Part shown: positions 47,984 to 56,350 of the stretch, one piece after another
Numbering within the stretch: the stretch's first letter is position 1
Layout: every line of letters begins with the position of its first letter
Assembly (NCBI RefSeq): GCF_018603905.1
Contig: NZ_JAHFZZ010000005.1
Location: 1-64,000, forward strand
Length of the DNA stretch: 64,000 nucleotides
Direction of reading: 5' to 3'
Source of the DNA: Nonomuraea sp. NEAU-A123
GTDB lineage: Bacteria > Actinomycetota > Actinomycetes > Streptosporangiales > Streptosporangiaceae
Notes under the pieces: generated by a model
Seen by the model: the letters and a program-made list of their open reading frames with translations, nothing else
What the model was told of the DNA's origin: nothing
Database searches by the model: none
Made by a program: the position numbers and the translations under genes

Positions 47984-48736
47984 GTGGATCTTGACGAGGT
48001 GGCCGGTCGCCTGTATGCGCTCCCGCCGTCCGAGTTCACCGCCGCGCGCGAGGGCGAGGCCCGCGCCGCCAAGGACGCGGGCGACGTACGGCTGGCCCGC
48101 GACATCGCCGGACTGCGTAAGCCCACGGTGTCCGCGTCGGCCGTGAACCGGCTGGTCCGCGAGCATCCGGACGACCTCGGCGAGCTGCTGGCGCTCGGGG
48201 AGCGGTTGCGCGAGGCGTGGGAGGCGCACGACGCCGAGGCGCTGGCGGAGCTGACCCGGCGGCGCGGCGAGCTGGCGGGGCTCCTGTCCCGGCTGATCAG
48301 GCGGGACACCGGCCTGTCGGCCGCCGCGGCGACCGAGGCCGAGCAGACGCTCGACGCCGCCGTCGTGGACGCGGGCGCGGCCGAGGAGGTACGGCGCGGC
48401 CGGCTGGCCAAGCCGCTCAGCTACAGCGGCTTCGCTCCGGCCCCGGTGCCGCGCGGCAGACCTGCCAAAAAGCCGGCGGACTCGGCGGCCGAGGCGAAAC
48501 AACGAGAAGAGGCCGAGGCCAGGAAGGCCGCCGAACGGCAGCAGGCGCAGAACGCCCACCGGGAGTGGGTCGCCGCCCTGGAACAGGTCGTACAGGAGCG
48601 CGACGAGCGCGCCGAGCGGGTCGCCCGGCTGGAGCGGAAGCTGGCCAAGGCCCGCAAGAGGCTCGCCGAGAGCACCCAGCGGATGGAGGTCGCCCAACGG
48701 GAAGAGCGGCACGCGCGGCAGCGGGCGGAGCGTTAG
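47984..48736 (+). CDS. Hypothetical coiled-coil protein
   Basis: A ~250-residue charged helical protein. The N-terminal part (VDLDEVAGRLYALPPSEFTAAR ... then a KPTVSASAVNRLVREHPDDL segment) is a conserved actinobacterial type of unknown function; residues ~165-250 are a long Ala/Glu/Arg coiled coil (KQREEAEARKAAERQQAQN... RLERKLAKARKRLAE). No membrane segment. The start could be GTG 47984, TTG 47975 or ATG 47945. It is divergent from the Clp-N gene and ends just upstream of the SDR operator. Confidence 0.8.
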   Translation: MDLDEVAGRLYALPPSEFTAAREGEARAAKDAGDVRLARDIAGLRKPTVSASAVNRLVREHPDDLGELLALGERLREAWEAHDAEALAELTRRRGELAGLLSRLIRRDTGLSAAAATEAEQTLDAAVVDAGAAEEVRRGRLAKPLSYSGFAPAPVPRGRPAKKPADSAAEAKQREEAEARKAAERQQAQNAHREWVAALEQVVQERDERAERVARLERKLAKARKRLAESTQRMEVAQREERHARQRAER

Positions 48737-48742
48737 GTTATG

Positions 48743-48765
48743 GTGTACGAAACGGTTTCGTACAC
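48743..48765. promoter_or_regulatory. Perfect 23-bp palindromic operator of the SDR-TetR operon
   Basis: Half-site GTGTACGAAAC, one central base, then its exact complement GTTTCGTACAC. It lies 12 nt before the SDR start. A TetR-family gene is the second gene of the same transcript, so autoregulation through this site is the obvious hypothesis. Palindromes of this kind, with a TACGAAACGGTTTCGTA-type core, are typical TetR-family operators. Confidence 0.8.
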
Positions 48766-48776
48766 CTGGAGTGGTG

Positions 48777-49646
48777 ATGAGGACCTGGACCCCCGCCGAC
48801 ATGCCCGACCTGAGCGGCAAGACGGCCATCGTGACCGGCGCCAACAGCGGCATCGGCCTGCCCACCGCACTCGAGCTCGCCAAGCACGGCGCCCGCGTCA
48901 TCGTGGCCACCCGCTCGGCCACCAAGGGCGGCGCGGCCGTCGAGGAGATCCGCCGGGCCGTCCCCGGCGCCGAGGTCGAGCACGGCACGCTGGACCTGGC
49001 CGACCTCGCCTCGGTCAGGAGCTTCGCGGCCGGCGTCGACCGGGTGGACCTGCTGGTCAACAACGCGGGCATCGGCATGATCCCGCGGCAGCTGACCCGT
49101 GACGGCTTCGAGCTGCAGTTCGGCACCAACCACCTGGGCCACTTCGCGCTCACCGGCCTGCTGCTGCCCCTGCTGCTGTCGCGGCCCGGCGCGCGGGTGG
49201 TCACCGTCTCCAGCGACGCGCACAAGGCCGGCAAGCTGGACCTCGACGACCTGGGCCTGGAGCACGGTTACAAGAAGATGAGCTCCTACGGCCGCTCCAA
49301 GCTGGCCAACCTGCTCTTCGCCCTGGAGCTCCAGCGACGCGCTCAGCGGTCCCAGGTGGACCTGGTCAGTGTCGCCACCCATCCTGGTGTCACGGCCACC
49401 AACTTCTTCACGCTGGGGCCGCTACAGCCCCTCATGGGGGTGTTCCTGAAGAGCGCGGCGGCCGGTGCGGTGTCCTCCCTGTACGCGGCCACCTCGCCGG
49501 AGATCCACGGCGGGGAGTACGTCGGCCCCAAGACCCAGCTGCTCACGCCGTCGGAGGCGGCCCGCTCCGAGCGGCTCGCCGCCGATCTGTGGGAGGTGTC
49601 CACACGGCTGACCGGCGTACGATTCGAGGAGATCACCTACAGCTGA
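48777..49646 (+). CDS. Short-chain dehydrogenase/reductase
   Basis: A 289-residue SDR oxidoreductase. The cofactor motif TGxxxGIG is AIVTGANSGIGLPTALELA, NNAG is in LLVNNAGIGMIP, and the active site has Ser in VVTVSSDAHKAG and the YxxxK as SYGRSKLANLLFALE. The family is closest in pattern to retinol dehydrogenase/WW-domain oxidoreductase-like SDRs. ATG 48777 has GGAG at 5 nt; GTG 48771 is an alternative. It is followed 11 nt later by tetR. Substrate unknown. Confidence 0.9.
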   Translation: MRTWTPADMPDLSGKTAIVTGANSGIGLPTALELAKHGARVIVATRSATKGGAAVEEIRRAVPGAEVEHGTLDLADLASVRSFAAGVDRVDLLVNNAGIGMIPRQLTRDGFELQFGTNHLGHFALTGLLLPLLLSRPGARVVTVSSDAHKAGKLDLDDLGLEHGYKKMSSYGRSKLANLLFALELQRRAQRSQVDLVSVATHPGVTATNFFTLGPLQPLMGVFLKSAAAGAVSSLYAATSPEIHGGEYVGPKTQLLTPSEAARSERLAADLWEVSTRLTGVRFEEITYS

Positions 49647-49657
49647 AGGACGTGCAC

Positions 49658-50230
49658 GTGGCGCCACTCGACCCCGAGCGGGAGCGGGCCATCCTCGATG
49701 CGACGCTGGAGCTGCTGTCGGAGATGGGCTACGACCGCATGTCGGTCGATCAGATCGCCAAGCGGGCCAAGGCCAGCAAGGCCACCATCTATCGCCGGTG
49801 GGCGGGCAAGCCGGAGCTGGTGGTCGACGTCATCTGCTGCCGGTTCGACATGGACACGCCGCCCGTCGACGACACCGGCTCGCTGCGCGGCGATCTCGCC
49901 TCGGTGTTCGGCGGCCTGTGCGGGGCCGTCGAACGCAAGCACGGCCTCATCATGGGGCTGTCCTCGACGCTGGTCTCCCACCAGGAGTTGGCCAGGACGT
50001 TGCGCGAGCACATGCCGGCCAAGGACCTGGGCGGGGTGGAGGCGCTGCTGGCGCGGGCCAGGAAGCGCGGCGACCTGCCGGGGCCGGTGGATCCGGGCCG
50101 GCTGTTCGGGGTGGCGGAGGCGCTGGTCTGGCACCGCATGATCTTCCTCGGGCCGCCGTTCGACGAGTCCTTCGTCGCGGACTCGGTGGACATGGTCCTG
50201 CTGCCGCTGGTCCACGCCTGGGCGAGATAA
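49658..50230 (+). CDS. TetR/AcrR family transcriptional regulator
   Basis: A 190-residue repressor-type protein. The N-terminal helix-turn-helix is clear: AILDATLELLSEMGYDRMSV then DQIAKRAKASKATIYRRW. The C-terminal ~120 residues form the ligand-binding dimer domain with no assignable ligand. GTG 49658 has AAGGA at 7 nt and starts near the usual position. It lies 11 nt after the SDR gene; the upstream palindrome is its probable operator. Confidence 0.9.
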   Translation: MAPLDPERERAILDATLELLSEMGYDRMSVDQIAKRAKASKATIYRRWAGKPELVVDVICCRFDMDTPPVDDTGSLRGDLASVFGGLCGAVERKHGLIMGLSSTLVSHQELARTLREHMPAKDLGGVEALLARARKRGDLPGPVDPGRLFGVAEALVWHRMIFLGPPFDESFVADSVDMVLLPLVHAWAR

Positions 50231-50243
50231 GCCCCACAAAACC

Positions 50244-50292
50244 TCACATCTTTATGTGAAATTTCGCCCCAAACCCTGTTTTGGGGCGAAAT
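50244..50292. promoter_or_regulatory. Two adjacent hairpins upstream of the adenosine deaminase gene
   Basis: TCACAT/ATGTGA (50244-50259, 4-nt loop) is followed at once by a perfect 13-bp stem ATTTCGCCCCAAA/TTTGGGGCGAAAT (50261-50292, 6-nt loop). They lie between the tetR stop (50230) and the deaminase start (50314). They may be the terminator of the SDR-TetR operon, a regulatory element of the next gene, or both. Confidence 0.6.
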
Positions 50293-50313
50293 GGCGGCCT
50301 TAGGGTCGTCGCC

Positions 50314-51333
50314 ATGACGACCCCCACCGACGCCTTCATCGACGCCCTGCCCAAGGTGGAGCTGCATGTGCACCTGGTCGGCTCCGCCTCCGTGGCCACC
50401 GTCCTGGAGCTCGCCCGCCGCCACCCGGGCGGCCCGGTCCCCACGACGGAGGAGGGACTGCGCGCGTTCTACGCCTTCCGCGACTTCCCCCACTTCGCGC
50501 AGGTGTACCGAGCCGTCAACGCGCTGGTCCGCGAGCCGGAGGACGTCGCCACCCTCGTGCTCGGCCTGGCCCGCGACCTGGAGTCCCAAGGCGCCCGCTA
50601 CGCCGAGTTACAGGTCACCCCGTACGCCCACAGCATCGTCGGGATGCCCGTGCGCGAGGTCACCGAGGCGCTCGACCTGGCCGCCCGCCGGTCCGTGACC
50701 GACCACGGGGTGGAGATGGCCTACATCTTCGACATCCCCGGCGAGTTCGGCGAGGAGGCGGCCAAGATCACGGTCATGCACGCTTTGGAGGAACCTCCCG
50801 CCGCATTGGTAGGTTTCGGCCTGGCCGGGATCGAGCAGAGCCGACCGCAGTACCGTGACGTCTTCCGGGACGCGTTCGCGGCGGCACGCGCGGCGGGGCT
50901 GCACAGCGTGCCGCACGGCGGCGAGATGACCGGTCCCGAGAGTGTCTGGGAGGTCATCGAGGGGCTGGGCGCCGAGCGCATCGGCCACGGCATCTCCTGC
51001 CTCCAGGACCCGCGCCTGGTGGCCTACCTGCGCGAGAGGCAGCTTCCGCTGGACGTCTGCCCGACGTCGAACGTCTGCACCGGGCAGGTGGCCCGCATCG
51101 AGGACCACCCGCTGCCCAGGCTGCTGGAGGAGGGGCTGTTCGTCACGCTGAACAGCGACGACCCGCCCATGTTCGCCACCACCCTGGCCGGCGAGTATCG
51201 CGTCGCCGCGCGCGTGTTCGGCCTCGGCGAGGCGGAGCTGGCGCGGCTCGCCCGCAACGGCGTGCAGGCGTCCTTCCTGGCGCCGGAGCGCAAGCAGGCC
51301 CTGCTGGCCGAGATCGACGCGCTGGCCGCCTGA
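50314..51333 (+). CDS. Adenosine deaminase-family enzyme
   Basis: A 339-residue TIM-barrel deaminase. ELHVHLVGS supplies the first zinc His pair, HGGEMTGPESVWE and RIGHG carry further active-site residues, and VTLNSDDPPMF has the Asp ligand with NSDDP. It is certainly of the ADA superfamily. The segment AFRDFPHFAQVY and the SDDPPMF form resemble 6-aminodeoxyfutalosine deaminases of the futalosine menaquinone route, so the substrate may not be adenosine. No menaquinone genes are nearby. ATG 50314 follows TAGGG at ~9 nt. It is convergent with pgl, 6 bp between stops. Confidence 0.88.
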   Translation: MTTPTDAFIDALPKVELHVHLVGSASVATVLELARRHPGGPVPTTEEGLRAFYAFRDFPHFAQVYRAVNALVREPEDVATLVLGLARDLESQGARYAELQVTPYAHSIVGMPVREVTEALDLAARRSVTDHGVEMAYIFDIPGEFGEEAAKITVMHALEEPPAALVGFGLAGIEQSRPQYRDVFRDAFAAARAAGLHSVPHGGEMTGPESVWEVIEGLGAERIGHGISCLQDPRLVAYLRERQLPLDVCPTSNVCTGQVARIEDHPLPRLLEEGLFVTLNSDDPPMFATTLAGEYRVAARVFGLGEAELARLARNGVQASFLAPERKQALLAEIDALAA

Positions 51334-51339
51334 AGCGGC

Positions 51340-52113
51340 TCAGGGGGAGGCGATGCGGCCCAGGCCCGGCGGGAGCTTGGCGGCGGCGGTCCGGTCGAGC
51401 AGGAACAGCGTCCGCCCCCGGCCCCTGGCCCCGGCGGCCGGCACCTGGACGGGCCCGGAGTCGGACAGCGCCAGTCGTACCGCGCCCGACTTCTCCTCGC
51501 CCGCCGCCACCACCCACACCTCGCGCGAGGCCTGGATCGTCGGCAGCGTCAGCGAGACGCGCGTGGGCGGCGGCTTGGGAGCGCCGTGGACGGCCACCAC
51601 CGGCCGCGTGTCGTACAGCGCCGGCATCCCGGGGAACAGCGACGCCACGTGCGCGTCGGGCCCGATGCCGAGCAGCATCACGTCGAAGTTGGGCACCGGC
51701 CCGTGATCCTCCGGCCGGGCCGCCTTGCGCAGCTCGGCCGCGTAGGACTCGGCCGACTCCTCCGCCGACATCCCCGAATCGGGCCCGCGCATGACGTGCA
51801 CCCGCTCGGGGTCGAGCTCGACGTGGTCGAGGAGCGCCTTGCGGGCGCCCGTCTCGTTGCGCTCGGGGTCGCCGGTCGGCAGGAAGCGCTCGTCGCCCCA
51901 CCAGATGTCCAGGCGCTGCCAGTCGACCGCGTCGCGCGCCGGCGTGGCGGCGATCGCGGCCAGCGTCGCGTGGCCGACCGTGCCACCGGTCAGGACCAGC
52001 GACGCCGAGCTCTTGGCCGACTGCACGTCGACCAGCCGGGTGATGATCCGCGCCGCCACGGCCTTGGCGAGGACGTCGCCGTCACGATGGACGACCACAT
52101 TGGGAACGCTCAC
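51340..52113 (-). CDS. pgl: 6-Phosphogluconolactonase
   Basis: A 257-residue lactonase hydrolysing 6-phosphogluconolactone in the oxidative pentose-phosphate pathway. VLTGGTVGHATLAAIA, WWGDERFLPTGDPERNETGAR and LLGIGPDAHVASLFPG are the diagnostic motifs of the DevB/Pgl family; the substrate glycines and the catalytic His are present. The start is GTG 52113. It is the last gene of the tkt-tal-pgi-zwf-opcA-pgl run; the 82-bp gap to opcA is the widest in it. Confidence 0.94.
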   Translation of the reverse strand: MSVPNVVVHRDGDVLAKAVAARIITRLVDVQSAKSSASLVLTGGTVGHATLAAIAATPARDAVDWQRLDIWWGDERFLPTGDPERNETGARKALLDHVELDPERVHVMRGPDSGMSAEESAESYAAELRKAARPEDHGPVPNFDVMLLGIGPDAHVASLFPGMPALYDTRPVVAVHGAPKPPPTRVSLTLPTIQASREVWVVAAGEEKSGAVRLALSDSGPVQVPAAGARGRGRTLFLLDRTAAAKLPPGLGRIASP

Positions 52114-52195
52114 GAGCTCACTCTTTCACGATCGGCGGCCACCGGCCGTGCGCGACCCCCCATGACAGGGCCCACGCCGGCCGGTGGGAGAGGCG

Positions 52196-53110
52196 TCAGG
52201 ACTTGTGCGTGCGGGCCAGCCGCTTGATCGCCACCCCATAGATCTCGTCGGAGTCGAGCCGCCGCAGCTCCTCCGCCAGCAGCTCGGAGGTCTGCCGCCG
52301 GGACAGGGCCACGATCCGGTCCGGCTGGCCGGGCCGCGACAGCGTCGCCAGCCTGGCGTCGCTCCTGGACACCGCCAGCTCGCCGTCGGTCATCGTGAGC
52401 CGTACGGCGGTGAGGCCGGGCCCGTTGGACTCGGTCACCTTGACCGGCGCGCCGAGGCGTTCCGACAGCCACGCGGCCAGCAGCGGCGCGCTCGGGTTGC
52501 CCTCGGACGCCTCGACGGAACCCTTGCGCAACTGGCCCGCGGGCTGGTCGAAGGCCGCCGCCAGCAGGCTGCGCCACGGCGTCAGCCGGGCCCAGGACAG
52601 GTCCGTGTCGCCGGGGGCGTAGCCCTTGGCCCTGGTCACCAGCGACTTGATCCCGCCGTCGTGCGCGGATCTGGCGTCGGAGATGCGCCGCTGGGCGAGC
52701 ATCCCGATCGGGTCCTTGGACATCACCTCGGGCGCCAGGCCCGGCCACCAGGCCACGACCGGCGTGTCGGGCAGCAGCAGCGGGCTGACCACCGAGTCGG
52801 CGTGCTCGGTCAGCTCGCCGTACAGCCTCAGCACGACCACCTCGCCCGGCGTGGACTCGCCGATGCGCAGCTCCGCGTCGAGCCGGTTGGTCTCGTCGGA
52901 CTCGCGGTTGATCACCACGATGATGCGCGAGGGGTGCTCGCGGGCCGCCTCGCTGGCCGCGCGCAGCGAGTCGTACTGGTCGCGCTCCTCGCAGACCACG
53001 ACCAGCGTCAGCACCATCCCTATGGCGGGCGCGCCCATCTGGTGGCGCAGGTGCGTGAACTGCGCGGAGATCTTCCCCGCCGTCGTGTCGGTGAGCATAA
53101 AGGTGGTCAT
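52196..53110 (-). CDS. opcA: Glucose-6-phosphate dehydrogenase assembly protein OpcA
   Basis: A 304-residue protein needed for assembly and redox control of G6P dehydrogenase in actinobacteria and cyanobacteria. The family block LVVVCEERDQYDSL, PSRIIVVI and VVAWWPGLAP and a C-terminal helical section are present. The ATG at 53110 shares a base with the zwf stop (TGATG), so it is translationally coupled to the enzyme it assists. The frame upstream to 53245 overlaps zwf and is not supported. Confidence 0.93.
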   Translation of the reverse strand: MTTFMLTDTTAGKISAQFTHLRHQMGAPAIGMVLTLVVVCEERDQYDSLRAASEAAREHPSRIIVVINRESDETNRLDAELRIGESTPGEVVVLRLYGELTEHADSVVSPLLLPDTPVVAWWPGLAPEVMSKDPIGMLAQRRISDARSAHDGGIKSLVTRAKGYAPGDTDLSWARLTPWRSLLAAAFDQPAGQLRKGSVEASEGNPSAPLLAAWLSERLGAPVKVTESNGPGLTAVRLTMTDGELAVSRSDARLATLSRPGQPDRIVALSRRQTSELLAEELRRLDSDEIYGVAIKRLARTHKS

Positions 53111-54735
53111 CAGAGTCTCCTCCACACGCGGCCGTCGCGCGCCATCATCGCGTCGGCGGACTCCGGTCCCCATGCGCCGGACGGGTAGCCCTCGGGCTGA
53201 CCCTGCGTGGCCCAGAAGTCCTCGATCGGGTCGAGGATCTTCCACGACAGCTCGACCTCCCGCTGGTGCGGGAAGAGCGGCGGATCGCCGATCATCACGT
53301 CGAGCAGCAGCCGCTCGTACGCCTCGGGAGACGACTCCAGGAACGACTCCCCATAGGCGAAGTCCATCGAGACGTCGCGCACCTCCATGGCCGTGCCCGG
53401 CACCTTGGAGCCGAACCGCACGGTGATGCCCTCGTCCGGCTGCACCCTGATGACCAGCGCGTTCTGCCCGAGGATCTCGGTGTCGTCCTTGCTGAACGGC
53501 AGGTGCGGCGCCCGCTGGAACACCACGGCCACCTCGGTGACCCGGCGGCCGAGGCGCTTGCCGGCGCGCAGGTAGAACGGCACGCCCGCCCAGCGCCGGT
53601 TGGCGATCTCCAGCTTGATGGCCGCGTACGTCTCAGTGGTGGAGTCGGCGGAGATGCCGTCCTCCTGCAGATAGCCGACGACCTTCTCGCCGCCCTGCCA
53701 GCCCGCGTCGTACTGGCCGCGCGCGGTGTTGAGCCCCAGGTCGGACGGCAGTTGTACGGCCTTGAGCACCTTCTCCTTCTCCCGGCGCAGCGCGGAGGCG
53801 TCGAAGGACGTCGGGTCCTCCATCGCCACCAGGGCGAGCAGTTGGAGCAGGTGGTTCTGGATCACGTCGCGGGCCGCGCCGATGCCGTCGTAATAGCCGG
53901 CCCGGCCGCCGATGCCGATGTCCTCGGCCATGGTGATCTGCACGTGGTCGACGTAGCTACGGTTCCAGATGGGCTCGTAGAGGTTGTTGGCGAACCTCAG
54001 GGCCATGATGTTCTGGACGGTCTCCTTGCCCAGGTAGTGGTCGATCCTGAAGATCGAGCTCTCCGGGAAGGCCGAGGTGGTGATCTCGTTCAGCTCGTGC
54101 GCCGACTTCAGGTCGTGCCCGAACGGCTTCTCGATCACCACGCGCCGCCACGACCCGTCGGGCGCGTCGGACAGCCCGGTCCGCTTGAGCTGCTCCACCA
54201 CCACGGGGAAGAACTTCGGCGGCACGGACAGATAGAACGCATAATTGCCGCCGGTGCCCCGGGTCTCGTCGATCTCCTTCAGCGCCATCGCCAGCGCGTC
54301 GAACGCGCCGTCGTCGGAGAACTCGCCGGGCACGAAGTGGATGCCCTCGCGCAGCTGCTTCCAGACCTCCTCGCGGAAGGGCGTCCTGGCGTGCGCCTTG
54401 ACGGCGTCATGGGTCACCTGGGCGAAGTCCTGGTCCTTCCAGTCACGCCTGGCGAACCCGACCAGCGAGAAACCGGGCGGCAGCAGCCCCCGGTTGCCCA
54501 GGTCGTAGATGGCCGGCAGCAGCTTGCGCTTGGCCAGGTCTCCCGTCACGCCGAACAGCACCATGACACAAGGTCCCGCCACCCGCGGCAGCCGCTTGTC
54601 GCGCGGATCGCGCAGCGGATTGGCGGCCGCCACCTCGATGGTGGTGGCGGTGCCCGCGGCTGAGGTGGCTATGGTCGCCGCCACTGTGCCGTCAAGGGTG
54701 GCGGCCTCCTCCGGAGGTGCTTCGGGGTCTGTCAT
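53110..54735 (-). CDS. zwf: Glucose-6-phosphate dehydrogenase
   Basis: A 541-residue NADP-dependent dehydrogenase opening the pentose-phosphate pathway. VLFGVTGDLAKRKLLPA is the cofactor fingerprint and RIDHYLGKE the catalytic site. IEKPFGHD precedes it. The first ~45 residues are an Ala/Thr/Pro-rich extension. The start ATG 54735 is fixed by GGAGG at 6 nt. The pgi stop lies 1 bp upstream. Partner OpcA follows with a 1-nt overlap. Confidence 0.96.
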   Translation of the reverse strand: MTDPEAPPEEAATLDGTVAATIATSAAGTATTIEVAAANPLRDPRDKRLPRVAGPCVMVLFGVTGDLAKRKLLPAIYDLGNRGLLPPGFSLVGFARRDWKDQDFAQVTHDAVKAHARTPFREEVWKQLREGIHFVPGEFSDDGAFDALAMALKEIDETRGTGGNYAFYLSVPPKFFPVVVEQLKRTGLSDAPDGSWRRVVIEKPFGHDLKSAHELNEITTSAFPESSIFRIDHYLGKETVQNIMALRFANNLYEPIWNRSYVDHVQITMAEDIGIGGRAGYYDGIGAARDVIQNHLLQLLALVAMEDPTSFDASALRREKEKVLKAVQLPSDLGLNTARGQYDAGWQGGEKVVGYLQEDGISADSTTETYAAIKLEIANRRWAGVPFYLRAGKRLGRRVTEVAVVFQRAPHLPFSKDDTEILGQNALVIRVQPDEGITVRFGSKVPGTAMEVRDVSMDFAYGESFLESSPEAYERLLLDVMIGDPPLFPHQREVELSWKILDPIEDFWATQGQPEGYPSGAWGPESADAMMARDGRVWRRL

Positions 54736-54736
54736 C

Positions 54737-56350
54737 TCAAGCCTCCTGTGCGGCTGCGAGCAGGTGCGCGACTCCAGCCGCGCGATCGGTCAAATGCAGG
54801 CGTACGATCGGCCGCCCGCGCTGCAGCAGTGCCCCGAGGTCGCCGAGCGCCTGCGCGAGCTGCAGCTCACCCAGCGTGTACGGCCTGCCGGGCACCGGCA
54901 CGTCGTCGGCCACGGCACCGGTGATCTGCAGGAACACCCCGTTCTGCGGGCCGCCCTTGTGATACTGGCCGGTGGAGTGCAGGAACCGCGGCCCCCACCC
55001 GAAGGTGACCGGCCGGTCGGTGCGCAGGGCCAGCAGCGCCCGGAGCGTGGCCGGGTCGGCCGCCATCCACGCGTCGGTCATCTGCTCGAAGTCCGCGCCT
55101 TCAGGGACGAACACATCGAAGGCCGACAGCCGGTCCAGGTAGGCCATCACGGACAGGTAGCCGTCATCGGGCACCGCGTGGAGCAGCTCGGCCAGCACGC
55201 CGGGCAGATCCTTGGCCTTGGTCGAGCCGTAGACCTCCACGGGCCCGTCGACCAGCACCGGCTCGCCCAGCGGCAACTCCTCCATGTCGAGCAGCGCGGC
55301 CGTGCTGGCCTTGGACTCGGCCACGTCCGGCTGGTCGAACGGGTCGATCTCCAGCAGCAGCCCGGCCACGGCCGTGGCGTACTCCCAGATGAGGAACTGC
55401 GCGCCGAGCGGCCCGTCGACGCGCACGTCGCCGTCGTCGGAGTCGATCCCGACGATCAGCTCGTCACGGGCGCCGTTCGGCTCGGCGCCGACGACCGGCA
55501 GGATGCCCACGCCGTTCTTGCCCGTGGACTCGGCGACGAGCTGCTCGATCCACTCGGGCAGTCCGCTGATCGAGGACAGCCGGTCGTCGAGAATCAGCTT
55601 GTCGCGTCCGGCGAGCGCCGCTCCGCCGAGCGCCGCGCCCAGGTCGAGCCCGGGGTTGCCGACGTCGAGCGAGAGCAGGGGCAGGACCTCCTCGGCGTCG
55701 TCGAGCAGCCGTTTCACGTCGGCTCCGGCCAGCGCGCTCGGCACCAGGCCGAACGCCGACAGCGCCGAGTAGCGGCCGCCCACGTCGGGCGCGGCCAGCA
55801 CCAGGGGGTAGCCGGCGTCCACGGCCGCCTGCTCCAGCGGCGAGCCCGGGTCGGTGACGACCACGATCCGGCCGGCCGGGTCGATGCCCGCCTCGCGGAA
55901 GAGCTCCTCGTAGACGCGCAGATGGCTGTCGGTCTCGACCGTCGAGCCGCTCTTGCTGGCCACGACCAGGATCGTGGTGTCGAGCGGCTCCTCCAGCGCC
56001 CGCCGTACCTGGCCTGGGTCGGTGGTGTCCAGGACGGTCAGCGGGACGTCGGCGGTCGCGCAGATCACCTCGGGCGCCAGCGACGAACCGCCCATGCCGG
56101 CCAGCACCACGTTGGTCAGGCCCTCGGCACGCGCCCGCTCGGCCAGCTTGCCGAGCTCGGGCAGCAGCTCGCGCGAAGTGCGGGGCAGGGTCAGCCAGCC
56201 CAGCCGGACGGCCGCCACCGCCTCCGCGTCCGTGCCCCACAGCGTGGGATCGCCGGCGGCGAGCCGCGCGGGCACGCCGTCGGCGACGAGCCGCCCCGCG
56301 GCGGAGGAGGCGGCGTCGGCCACCCCCTCCTCGCGGTACGAGACGGTCAT
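54737..56350 (-). CDS. pgi: Glucose-6-phosphate isomerase
   Basis: A 537-residue SIS-fold isomerase of fructose-6-phosphate and glucose-6-phosphate. NVVLAGMGGSSLAPEV and LVVASKSGSTVETDSH are the phosphate-binding sites; GILPVVG and the C-terminal HSTGQYHKGGPQNG follow. It is the actinobacterial form seen in pentose-phosphate clusters. ATG 56350 shares a base with the tal stop. The much longer frame extending upstream to 57058 is antisense-frame overlap with tal. Confidence 0.94.
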   Translation of the reverse strand: MTVSYREEGVADAASSAAGRLVADGVPARLAAGDPTLWGTDAEAVAAVRLGWLTLPRTSRELLPELGKLAERARAEGLTNVVLAGMGGSSLAPEVICATADVPLTVLDTTDPGQVRRALEEPLDTTILVVASKSGSTVETDSHLRVYEELFREAGIDPAGRIVVVTDPGSPLEQAAVDAGYPLVLAAPDVGGRYSALSAFGLVPSALAGADVKRLLDDAEEVLPLLSLDVGNPGLDLGAALGGAALAGRDKLILDDRLSSISGLPEWIEQLVAESTGKNGVGILPVVGAEPNGARDELIVGIDSDDGDVRVDGPLGAQFLIWEYATAVAGLLLEIDPFDQPDVAESKASTAALLDMEELPLGEPVLVDGPVEVYGSTKAKDLPGVLAELLHAVPDDGYLSVMAYLDRLSAFDVFVPEGADFEQMTDAWMAADPATLRALLALRTDRPVTFGWGPRFLHSTGQYHKGGPQNGVFLQITGAVADDVPVPGRPYTLGELQLAQALGDLGALLQRGRPIVRLHLTDRAAGVAHLLAAAQEA

